A stretch of 15,858 bases of DNA from NCBI GenBank assembly GCA_026395935.1, contig JAPLXT010000081.1, positions 1 to 15,858 of the forward strand. Direction: 5' to 3'. Positions 1-5,390 of the stretch are shown here, one piece after another. Under the pieces are notes generated by a model that ran no database searches, had not been told where the DNA came from, and saw only the letters and a program-made list of their open reading frames with translations. Source of the stretch: Candidatus Nomurabacteria bacterium. GTDB taxonomy: Bacteria > Patescibacteriota > Minisyncoccia > Phycocordibacterales > UBA9973. The number at the start of each line of letters is the position of its first letter. Position 1 is the first letter of the stretch. The translations under genes and the position numbers were made by a program.

Positions 1-108
1 CAGCTAATTTTCTTTTTCTGAATTCGGCGAAATTTTGGGGTTAGATTCTGCCCGCAGATTGGGGTCGGGGGGATGAATGCGGGCAGAATCGTTTTTTGGG
101 CTGGGCTA
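1..108. repeat. Left 108-bp inverted repeat of cassette 1
   Basis: The first 108 bases are repeated in reverse complement at 2683-2790 with no gaps and three mismatches, all in the loop of an internal stem-loop. That stem-loop has a perfect 13-bp stem (44-56 with 78-90) and a G-rich 21-nt loop. The repeat starts at the window edge, so it may extend further left and its outer flank cannot be examined for a target-site duplication. The pair encloses one unknown gene and a MazF-like toxin but no transposase. This suggests a passively mobilised cassette or an inverted duplication. Confidence 0.93.
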
Positions 109-167
109 TGGATAAAAAAGGTGATAAGTGATATTATATGAACATACAACTGAATATGTCGCCTAAC

Positions 168-307
168 CCAAAAGCTTGCTTTTGGCATGGTGAAAAACCC
201 GATGAAAGATAAAGAACTCCTAGTCAGAGTTCACCTTTCATCGGGTCGTAGCTGGAAACGGCTATGGGTAGTCGCAAGATTATCGTTCTGGCTGGGAGCT
301 TTTTGCG
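168..307 (+). promoter_or_regulatory. Hairpin-rich leader upstream of the 600-residue gene
   Basis: This stretch can form several stem-loops on the + strand. The first is an 8-bp stem at 168-175/178-185. The second is an 11-bp stem at 198-208/235-245, continued by a 6-bp stem at 214-219/227-232. A 5-bp stem lies at 273-277/303-307. The left arm of the 11-bp stem (CCCGATGAAAG) occurs again at 340-350, where it contains the ATG start of the downstream gene. The right arm at 235-245 could therefore pair with either copy. This suggests an RNA switch or a set of protein-binding repeats. No known riboswitch or ncRNA family was recognised. Confidence 0.5.
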
Positions 308-343
308 TAAATAGTCAGAATTTATTAGTTTAAATAAAACCCG

Positions 344-2146
344 ATGAAAGAAGATTTTAAAATTCATAGTAAAAGTGAATATGATAACGGAATAAAAGTT
401 TATGAAAATTATAAAGAAATTATTGTTCCTGAAAAAGATTATAGAAACGAATTAGGAAAAGAAATAAAAAATCAACCGAAAGAAAAAAGAGTAGATATTC
501 TTGAAAATAATAAAAAAGGTAACTATTACAAAATGGCTAAAAGTATTTTTGAACAAGAAAAAAATATCAAAAATCGGGTAGAAAAAGGAGAATTATCTTC
601 AGTAGAAAATGGTTGGAAAGAAATCGCAAATGAAAGAATTAATTCACTTTTAGAATTGAATCAAAAAATTATAGAGTGTCGCAAGATTGCTGATGATATT
701 TTACCCAGATATGAAGAAAATAAAAGTAATATAACAAAAGAAGAAGCACTTGAAGCAGGTCTAAAACTATCTGAATTAGATGATTTTCTACAAGATAAAA
801 ATTATTTTTTAGATTCTACTTTTGAAACTATTAATATGGATTTTGTCAGAATGAAATTGGGAAATATTAAAGGTTCTTTAGACCACAATAATATTAGTGA
901 GGGATTTATTGAAAGAGTTTGTGGTAGTTATGGAGCTCTTGATGAATTAAAAGGTTTGGGAGATTATGGGAGAGATGAAGACAGAGAAACAAATATTCTT
1001 AAATTTACTTTATCAACTAGAAGAGCATTAAATAAACTATCATTAGATAATTGTGTTGAAGTTTTAAAAGGGAAAGAAATGCCTAAAGATTTAGAAGATA
1101 AATTATGGACTAATATTTTATTTAACAATATAAATCCAGATAATTTTTTCAATTTTATTGAAAATAACAAAGAAAAAGTATATGATTCAGATATTGAAAC
1201 TTTTATCAAAAAAACTTTAAATTCAGAAAATATAGATAAATTAATAAATGAAAAAACGACATCAATTATAAAGCCTATTACTTTACTTGAAATTATTTCT
1301 AAGAACACTGATTCTTCTGATAAAAAAGTATCCAAAGTTATTAAATCAATATATGAAAGTAATACTGAGCAAGTTCTTAATAGTTCATTACCATTATTTG
1401 GAGAAAAAAGTTTATTTAAAGGTTTAGAAAATAAATCGACATTAGAGCAAGAAGCATTTAATAAAAATATTAATTTTATAGTAGAAAGTCTTGAAAAAGA
1501 ATTGCCAGAAATTAGAAATAGAATTAATAGATTCTATAATCAAAATGGTAGAGGTGACACACCTGGTTTTGGATGTGGAACAATCACTCATATCCTTAAA
1601 AAAATAGGTGAAGGAACTGATAATAATTTAAGATTGGAAAATTATAAAGAAATTATAGACAAAATTAATTATCTTTCAGATTATGTTGAAAGTACTTACA
1701 TATATGCCCAACAAGATATATCAGAATTAGAAAGTGAAGTTCTAGTGAAATTAGAAAAACTATTTAATGAAAAACCAGAAGGTTTAATTGGAAAAGATTT
1801 AGAATTATTTGTTAATCAAATAGGTGGCAAAAATATTTATCATAATGGTGAATACCAACTAAGTGTTGGTTCTGATGCACAATTTTCTTCTAAACCCTCC
1901 AATGGAGAAAAAATAAGTTATCTAACTGTAAATAAAATTGATAGTTCTAATTGGAGAGGAGATCAACATAAATATCAAGTTTATTCTTTTGACATAAAAG
2001 ATAAAACAACAAAAGAGGTTTTTGAAGACCATTCTTGGGACCAAGAAAGAACATTACTTGTTTCTACTCCAGAAGTTTCTGAAGATGGTATAATTACTTT
2101 TAAAGTTTATTCTGATGATGGAGAACAAGAAAAAAGAATAGATTAA
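344..2146 (+). CDS. Unrecognised 600-residue protein of cassette 1
   Basis: I do not recognise a family. The protein is very AT-coded, rich in Lys, Glu, Asn and Ile, and appears mostly helical for its first ~490 residues. No transmembrane segment or signal peptide is evident. A Gly/Cys-containing patch (GFGCGTITHILKKIGEG) lies near residues 408-424. The last ~100 residues look beta-rich with alternating polar and hydrophobic stretches (YQLSVGSDAQF, YQVYSFDIKD, ITFKVYSDD). No catalytic motif for nuclease, helicase, ATPase or transposase activity is visible. The ATG lies inside an 11-bp motif also present at 198-208, and no Shine-Dalgarno precedes it. It is the main cargo between the 108-bp inverted repeats and converges on the MazF-like gene. 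Being a long intact ORF in very AT-rich DNA supports real coding. A defence or stress function is possible but is only inference from the neighbouring toxin. Confidence 0.8.
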   Translation: MKEDFKIHSKSEYDNGIKVYENYKEIIVPEKDYRNELGKEIKNQPKEKRVDILENNKKGNYYKMAKSIFEQEKNIKNRVEKGELSSVENGWKEIANERINSLLELNQKIIECRKIADDILPRYEENKSNITKEEALEAGLKLSELDDFLQDKNYFLDSTFETINMDFVRMKLGNIKGSLDHNNISEGFIERVCGSYGALDELKGLGDYGRDEDRETNILKFTLSTRRALNKLSLDNCVEVLKGKEMPKDLEDKLWTNILFNNINPDNFFNFIENNKEKVYDSDIETFIKKTLNSENIDKLINEKTTSIIKPITLLEIISKNTDSSDKKVSKVIKSIYESNTEQVLNSSLPLFGEKSLFKGLENKSTLEQEAFNKNINFIVESLEKELPEIRNRINRFYNQNGRGDTPGFGCGTITHILKKIGEGTDNNLRLENYKEIIDKINYLSDYVESTYIYAQQDISELESEVLVKLEKLFNEKPEGLIGKDLELFVNQIGGKNIYHNGEYQLSVGSDAQFSSKPSNGEKISYLTVNKIDSSNWRGDQHKYQVYSFDIKDKTTKEVFEDHSWDQERTLLVSTPEVSEDGIITFKVYSDDGEQEKRID

Positions 2147-2164
2147 ATTTAATCAAAATTCCCC

Positions 2165-2192
2165 TTGACTTCTTTTACCCATTTGCTATATT
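2165..2192 (+). promoter_or_regulatory. Sigma70-like promoter pointing at the 3' end of the toxin gene
   Basis: TTGACT (2165-2170), a 16-bp spacer and TATATT (2187-2192) form a good -35/-10 pair, with a predicted start near 2199. No + strand gene follows. The transcript would run into the GC-rich hairpin at 2225-2244 and, on readthrough, become antisense to the MazF-like gene. A short RNA of about 50 nt or an antisense regulator is possible. Confidence 0.45.
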
Positions 2193-2224
2193 GAATATAC
2201 ACAGTGCCTTCGGGCTCCGAGATT

Positions 2225-2253
2225 CCCCGCCAGAAATGGCGGGGTTTCGATTT
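2225..2253 (+). terminator. Terminator between converging genes
   Basis: A perfect 8-bp GC-rich stem (CCCCGCCA/TGGCGGGG, 2225-2232 with 2237-2244) with a GAAA loop is followed by a broken T-rich run (TTTCGATTTC). It lies between the stop of the 600-residue gene and the stop of the oppositely oriented toxin gene. On the + strand it resembles an intrinsic terminator. The T-run is absent on the - strand. Confidence 0.6.
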
Positions 2254-2646
2254 CTATACAAGATATTCTCGTAATCTTTTCTTAATCTCAACCATATCTT
2301 TTAAGGGCATATCGTAAACTTTTCTCTCAAATCTTTTTATATGAATCAATCTAATCTGAGAAAGTATAACTGAAGCTTTTTCGTTATTTAAATCTGTAAA
2401 ATTGTAATAAAAATCAATGTCCTTTTGTTTAGTTGAAAGAGGTAAAATCCAAAATATTTCATTATTAAATTTTTTCACGATTAACACTGGTCTAGAAAAA
2501 TTATCACTTCCACCATTTTGTTCTCTACCAATATTTTTTCCTAATATACAAATCCAAACTTCTCCAAGTTTTGGAAAAAATTCTGGACCAGTATCTTTTA
2601 TATTTATTTTCTTTTTTAATTCATTCCAATTATCAAAATCATTCAT
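2254..2646 (-). CDS. MazF/PemK-family toxin, apparently without a protein antitoxin
   Basis: A 130-residue protein with the layout of the MazF/PemK endoribonuclease family. It has an early GEVWIC strand, a basic-Gly loop, then SRPVLIVKKF (family RPVLVV) and WILPLSTKQ (family PLTS). Near residues 93-105 is SVILSQIRLIHIKRF, matching the family's S-x-hLSQIRxID..RL block. Such toxins cleave mRNA and are normally paired with a small DNA-binding antitoxin. None is seen: only 36 bp separate the ATG from the cassette's inverted repeat, and nothing small and same-strand lies downstream. The gene ends in TAG. A -10-like TAAAAT ends exactly 6 nt before the ATG, so the mRNA may be leaderless, and an inverted repeat covers that -10. 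The family is clear; whether it is still toxic or housekeeping is unknown. Confidence 0.85.
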   Translation of the reverse strand: MNDFDNWNELKKKINIKDTGPEFFPKLGEVWICILGKNIGREQNGGSDNFSRPVLIVKKFNNEIFWILPLSTKQKDIDFYYNFTDLNNEKASVILSQIRLIHIKRFERKVYDMPLKDMVEIKKRLREYLV

Positions 2647-2647
2647 G

Positions 2648-2664
2648 AAATGATTTTATCATTT
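2648..2664 (-). promoter_or_regulatory. Possible operator and -10 of the MazF-like gene
   Basis: A perfect inverted repeat AAATGA-TTTTA-TCATTT spans 2648-2664, immediately upstream of the ATG at 2646. Read on the - strand it contains TAAAAT (2653-2658), with 6 nt between it and the ATG. A repressor bound here, or a hairpin at the extreme 5' end, could restrain expression. Toxin-antitoxin operons typically autoregulate at such sites, but no antitoxin repressor is visible. Confidence 0.4.
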
Positions 2665-2682
2665 TTGTATTTATTTTTCTAG

Positions 2683-2790
2683 TAGCCCAGCCCAAAAAAC
2701 GATTCTGCCCGCATTCATCCCCCAGACCCCTTTCTGCGGGCAGAATCTAACCCCAAAATTTCGCCGAATTCAGAAAAAGAAAATTAGCTG
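2683..2790. repeat. Right 108-bp inverted repeat of cassette 1
   Basis: This is the reverse complement of 1-108 with 105 of 108 bases matching. The internal 13-bp stem is at 2701-2713/2735-2747 and is fully conserved, while the three differences lie in its loop. That pattern suggests the paired stem is under selection or gene conversion. The outer end is CAG at the left copy and CTG at 2788-2790, directly followed by another stem-loop outside the cassette. Confidence 0.93.
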
Positions 2791-2791
2791 A

Positions 2792-2836
2792 GGTTTTGCG
2801 GAATCCTTGTCCCCAGAATATTGTTTCCGCAAAACC
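2792..2836. repeat. 12-bp stem-loop outside cassette 1
   Basis: GGTTTTGCGGAA (2792-2803) and TTCCGCAAAACC (2825-2836) are perfect reverse complements around a 21-nt spacer. The element begins two bases after the cassette 1 repeat ends. It could be a terminator stem without a T-run, a protein-binding site or part of a recombination site. Confidence 0.6.
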
Positions 2837-2851
2837 GAGTCCATTTTCCTT

Positions 2852-2958
2852 AACGGCTTATTTGGTGGTATTTGAGCCGTTTAGCGTTTCCCCGCACTTT
2901 CTCTTTGAGAAAGCTCTGTGCTACTGCACAGAGGCACATTAGTGCACGGGGAACGCTA
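2852..2958. other. Multi-arm foldback structure (four-way, cloverleaf-like)
   Basis: A 7-bp hairpin (2852-2858/2875-2881) is followed at once by a 77-nt foldback. Its outer stem is TAGCGTT-CCCCG (2882-2888, 2890-2894) pairing with 2947-2958. It encloses three abutting hairpins: 7 bp at 2897-2903/2907-2913, 8 bp at 2914-2921/2926-2933, and 4 bp at 2934-2937/2942-2945. This is a four-way junction like a cloverleaf, but it lacks tRNA features such as a T-loop, anticodon geometry and CCA. It could be a structured RNA or a single-strand DNA substrate for a recombinase or transposase. Confidence 0.6.
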
Positions 2959-2979
2959 GCGTGATTTATTTTATTTATT

Positions 2980-3007
2980 TTGAAAATAGGTTCTAACTTG
3001 GTATAAT
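2980..3007 (+). promoter_or_regulatory. Strong promoter firing into the left 159-bp repeat
   Basis: TTGAAA (2980-2985), a 16-bp spacer and TATAAT (3002-3007) give a near-consensus promoter. The expected start is 3013-3015, which coincides with the first base of the 159-bp repeat at 3013. The transcript would carry the two conserved hairpins of the repeat and then enter the recombinase leader. At the other copy the same repeat strand is transcribed as the 3' trailer of tRNA-Gly. Confidence 0.6.
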
Positions 3008-3012
3008 AAAGA

Positions 3013-3171
3013 CACCTTAAAAGAACTAAATGGTTTTGAAAGAAATAATGAGTGGGCGTGCGTAAGGCACGACCACGCTGTTGAGCCCGTTTTCGCCAAT
3101 GAATTCTGGGTTCGGAAGGGAGCCCCGCCTTCGGCGGGGCGCACTGTTTTGTTTTGGAGGAGGAGGTTCGA
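3013..3171. repeat. Left 159-bp inverted repeat flanking the recombinase
   Basis: This matches the reverse complement of 4748-4906 without gaps and with five mismatches. It contains two GC-rich hairpins on the + strand: GTGGGCGTGC/GCACGACCAC (3052-3061/3067-3076, one mismatch) and GCCCCGCC/GGCGGGGC (3122-3129/3133-3140). On the - strand it still reads as SNLLLQNKT..., the same residues that follow FG in the recombinase C-terminus, so this copy may derive from the 3' end of a recombinase gene. Confidence 0.93.
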
Positions 3172-3225
3172 AATCCCGTGCGATACAAATTCAAAAATGT
3201 TTTGCCCGAAAATACAAAAAGAATT

Positions 3226-3252
3226 TTGTGATTTTTTCAAAAGTAGTATAAT
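3226..3252 (+). promoter_or_regulatory. Recombinase promoter
   Basis: TATAAT at 3247-3252 is preceded by TTGTGA at 3226-3231 (15-bp spacing, slightly short). Transcription would begin near 3259, on the palindrome GTTGCAAC (3259-3266), leaving a leader of about 105 nt before the ATG at 3365. Confidence 0.5.
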
Positions 3253-3257
3253 GAAAA

Positions 3258-3352
3258 TGTTGCAACTGATTTATTAGCTAATTAGCGAAAATGGCTATTT
3301 CAGTAATCTTAATTAGCGTTAAGGTTGCAACACTGAAATAGCCATTTTCGCT
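3258..3352 (+). promoter_or_regulatory. Recombinase leader with nested repeats
   Basis: The leader contains a perfect 21-bp inverted repeat (3284-3304 with 3332-3352) around a 27-nt spacer, ending 12 nt before the ATG. It also has two copies of the palindrome GTTGCAAC (3259-3266, 3324-3331) and two direct copies of TAATTAGCG (3279-3287, 3310-3318). Such density suggests either translational or transcriptional control of the recombinase or a recombinase binding/crossover site. No T-run follows the stem, so it is not a standard terminator. Confidence 0.55.
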
Positions 3353-3364
3353 TTGAAAAAATAT

Positions 3365-4969
3365 ATGCAAAAATTCTTTTTGTATGCTCGCAAGTCAACA
3401 GATGTCGAGGATAAACAAGTTTTAAGTATTGAGGCACAACTCACCGAATTGCGGGAGTATGCCAAGCGAGAGAATATTGAAATCTCCGCCGAATTTATAG
3501 AAAAACAAAGTGCTAAAGTTCCGGGTCGTCCTATATTTAACAAACTTCTGAATGATATTGAAAAATTCGGCGGGAATATTCTCGCATGGCATCCGGATCG
3601 TTTAGCCCGCAATTCGGTGGACGGAGGTCGGGTGATTTATCTCCTCGACACAGGGAAACTTGCGAGCATAAAATTTCCTACATTTTGGTGTGATTCCACA
3701 TCACAAGGTAAATTTATGTTAAATATGGCTTTCGGGCAAAGCAAATATTATGTAGATTCTCTTTCCGAAAATACGAAACGAGGACTTCGCCAAAAAGTTC
3801 GTAACGGAGATTATCCAAGCCAAGCGCCTGTGGGATATATAAATGATTCGAGATATAAAAGCATTGTTGTTGATAAAAAGAAATCTAGAATTATTTGCTT
3901 GGCTTTTGAGAAATATGCGAAGGGAAAAAGTAGGCTAGAAGATATTTCAAACTTTTTGGCGAAAAACGGAATCGTTTCGAGAGGTGGAAAGATAATCTCC
4001 AAAACCCGAGCGTCTTTTATTCTTTCTAATCCATTCTACATCGGACTATTCAAATATGGCGGTGAACGCCACGAAGGAAAGTACGAGCCAATCGTATCAA
4101 AGAAACTGTTTGACAAGGCGCAAGAAATTTTGAAACTTCGTGGTGTACCCGATAGAAAATCTAAAAATGAACCTCAACCATTTTGCGGACTAATTTCTTG
4201 CGCCTCATGCGGAATGATGATAACTGGCGAATACAAGGTTAAGAAACAAAAGAATGGCAATGTGCATAATTATACTTACTATCACTGCACGAAAAAATCT
4301 AAAATTATCAAATGTCCTGAACCTTGTATTCGCCAAGAGGAACTGGACAAGCAGTTATCATCACTTATCAAATCAGTTTCTTTGCCAAAAGACTGGGCGG
4401 AGGAATTATTGAAAATGGCAGAAAAAGATTTCAAAAATTCCGCCCAGTCTAATTTTGCTTTTGTGAAAGAGAAACAAGAAAAAATTTCTTCTTTGTCGAA
4501 AAGGTTAGAGCGACTTCTTAATGGCTATCTTGAACAAGATATTGAGCAAGAAATATATCGTGCTGAAAAAGGAAAACTGCTTTTACAAAAGAAGTCGCTT
4601 GAAGAAGAAATCTACAATCTTTCACACAAGCAAAATAATTGGCTCGAACCGATGAAAGAATGGATAAAAGACGCACAAAACCTAAATGGAATCGCACGGG
4701 ATACTGACCTTTTTGCGAAAAAGGTCAAAGCCAAAGAAATCTTTGGCTCGAACCTCCTCCTCCAAAACAAAACAGTGCGCCCCGCCGAAGGCGGGGCTCC
4801 ATTCCGAACCCAGAATTCATTGGCGAAAACGGGCAAAACAGTGTGGGCGTGCCTTACGCACGCCCACTCATTATTTCTTTCAAAACCATTTAGTTCTTTT
4901 AAGGTGCGGAATACGGGAATCGAACCCGTGTCTCAACCTTGGGAAGGTCGCATATTACCATTATACTAA
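3365..4969 (+). CDS. Large serine recombinase (site-specific integrase/invertase type)
   Basis: From the ATG at 3365 the product is 534 residues. The N-terminal resolvase domain has YARKSTD with the likely nucleophile Ser11, then the family's DRLARN segment. The middle recombinase domain includes a GLRQKVRNGDYP stretch. A Cys-rich zinc ribbon follows (CGLISCASCG ... YYHC ... KCPEPC), then a charged coiled coil before the C-terminus. This enzyme class catalyses strand exchange between att sites through a phosphoserine link. The last ~77 residues from SNLLLQNKT are encoded by the right 159-bp repeat and then by antisense tRNA-Gly sequence, with the TAA inside the tRNA gene, so the tail is probably not native. 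The frame is open back to TTG at 3353, but the ATG fits the usual start of the fold better. No Shine-Dalgarno is seen. Its place at a tRNA 3' end fits an integrative element; the flanking inverted repeats also allow self-inversion. Confidence 0.92.
   Translation: MQKFFLYARKSTDVEDKQVLSIEAQLTELREYAKRENIEISAEFIEKQSAKVPGRPIFNKLLNDIEKFGGNILAWHPDRLARNSVDGGRVIYLLDTGKLASIKFPTFWCDSTSQGKFMLNMAFGQSKYYVDSLSENTKRGLRQKVRNGDYPSQAPVGYINDSRYKSIVVDKKKSRIICLAFEKYAKGKSRLEDISNFLAKNGIVSRGGKIISKTRASFILSNPFYIGLFKYGGERHEGKYEPIVSKKLFDKAQEILKLRGVPDRKSKNEPQPFCGLISCASCGMMITGEYKVKKQKNGNVHNYTYYHCTKKSKIIKCPEPCIRQEELDKQLSSLIKSVSLPKDWAEELLKMAEKDFKNSAQSNFAFVKEKQEKISSLSKRLERLLNGYLEQDIEQEIYRAEKGKLLLQKKSLEEEIYNLSHKQNNWLEPMKEWIKDAQNLNGIARDTDLFAKKVKAKEIFGSNLLLQNKTVRPAEGGAPFRTQNSLAKTGKTVWACLTHAHSLFLSKPFSSFKVRNTGIEPVSQPWEGRILPLY
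4748..4906. repeat. Right 159-bp inverted repeat, abutting tRNA-Gly
   Basis: This copy runs from inside the recombinase coding sequence to the last paired base of the tRNA-Gly gene (4906). Its hairpins are 4843-4852/4858-4867, here a perfect 10 bp, and 4779-4786/4790-4797. On the - strand it follows the tRNA directly, so these hairpins probably act as its trailer or terminator. Differences from the left copy lie between the two hairpins or in the first hairpin. Confidence 0.93.
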
Positions 4970-4975
4970 CCCCGC
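4906..4975 (-). tRNA. tRNA-Gly (anticodon CCC)
   Basis: The - strand folds as a tRNA. The acceptor is GCGGGGT with ATTCCGC (two G-T pairs). The D-arm is GTAT/ATAT around AATGGTA. The anticodon stem CGACC/GGTTG encloses TTCCCAA, giving anticodon CCC. The T-arm ACGGG/CCCGT encloses TTCGATT. After the acceptor comes A then CC, so CCA is probably completed by tRNA nucleotidyltransferase. It starts 7 bp after the stop of the upstream DivIC-like gene on the same strand and may be co-transcribed with it. The 159-bp repeat begins at its 3' end, a common integration position. Confidence 0.93.
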
Positions 4976-4982
4976 ATTAAAA

Positions 4983-5369
4983 TTATTTAATTTTAAACAA
5001 CCTTTTTATCCAACCTAAAAAACTTGAATCCTTGACAGGTGCCTCTACCTCTACATTATTTTTTTTCTCTTCATCAACAATCGTAACCATTTTCTCCCCT
5101 TCTTTTACTACCTGGTATTTATCCCTAATCGTTTCTTCTATCCCATCTTCAGTTTTCAATTTATTGATATCTGTAGTCAATATGCTTTCCCTATTACGAA
5201 GAGTTTCAATATTAGCTAAAATTATATCCTTTTTCTTTGCTGTTTCTCTCTCTTTTTCCATTAAACCAATGATATTATATATAAATAAAACTAAAATACA
5301 AAAAAGTAATATCAACATCAAAGGTGAGTGCCAAAAATTGTATTTATTTTTCCTATTGAATTCAGACAT
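4983..5369 (-). CDS. DivIC/FtsB-like septum formation protein
   Basis: A 128-residue protein with a short cytoplasmic N-terminus and one transmembrane helix (MLILLFCILVLFIYNIIGL, about residues 18-36). A coiled coil follows (KERETAKKKDIILANIETLRNRESIL), then the family signature EETIRDKYQVVKEGEKMVTIV. This is the bitopic layout of FtsB/DivIC, which link FtsL and FtsQ/DivIB in the divisome. I chose the ATG at 5369. An in-frame TTG at 5405 would add 12 residues overlapping the divergent small gene. A -10-like TACAAT lies 13 nt upstream. The C-terminal ~25 residues are charged and then amphipathic (FLGWIKRLFKIK). The family call rests on topology and motif, so assignment between FtsB and DivIC is open. 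Confidence 0.82.
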   Translation of the reverse strand: MSEFNRKNKYNFWHSPLMLILLFCILVLFIYNIIGLMEKERETAKKKDIILANIETLRNRESILTTDINKLKTEDGIEETIRDKYQVVKEGEKMVTIVDEEKKNNVEVEAPVKDSSFLGWIKRLFKIK

Positions 5370-5384
5370 ATTTAATGCTATTAT
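5356..5384 (+). promoter_or_regulatory. Promoter of the 36-residue gene
   Basis: TTGAAT (5356-5361), a 17-bp spacer and TATTAT (5379-5384) end 6 nt before the ATG at 5391, which predicts a leaderless transcript. The site overlaps the start region of the divergent DivIC-like gene, so the two promoters may compete. Confidence 0.45.
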
Positions 5385-5390
5385 TGTATC

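Noticed and set aside
2882..2958. tRNA gene suggested by the 77-nt cloverleaf
   Set aside because: No TTCRA T-loop, no D-loop GG, no 7-nt anticodon loop and no CCA-type end on either strand.
3160..3190. tRNA 3' end suggested by GGTTCGAAATCCC
   Set aside because: The T-stem does not pair and no acceptor or anticodon arm can be placed upstream. The bases belong to the inner edge of the 159-bp repeat.
2850..3240. Open frames on the - strand over 2850-3194 and 2971-3240
   Set aside because: They are readings of the 159-bp repeat and adjoining hairpins in two frames. Both frames stay open equally in the right repeat, there is no start signal, and the composition is that of structured repeat DNA. 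Only the SNLLLQNKT similarity is kept, as evidence of repeat origin.
3353..3364. TTG at 3353 as the recombinase start
   Set aside because: It would sit at the base of the 21-bp stem and adds KKY before the standard MQKFFLYARKS start. The ATG at 3365 is the better choice.
3013..4906. Ordinary insertion sequence with terminal inverted repeats
   Set aside because: The repeats are 159 bp, one lies partly inside the coding region, and serine recombinases of this type do not use terminal inverted repeats. No target duplication is visible beside them.
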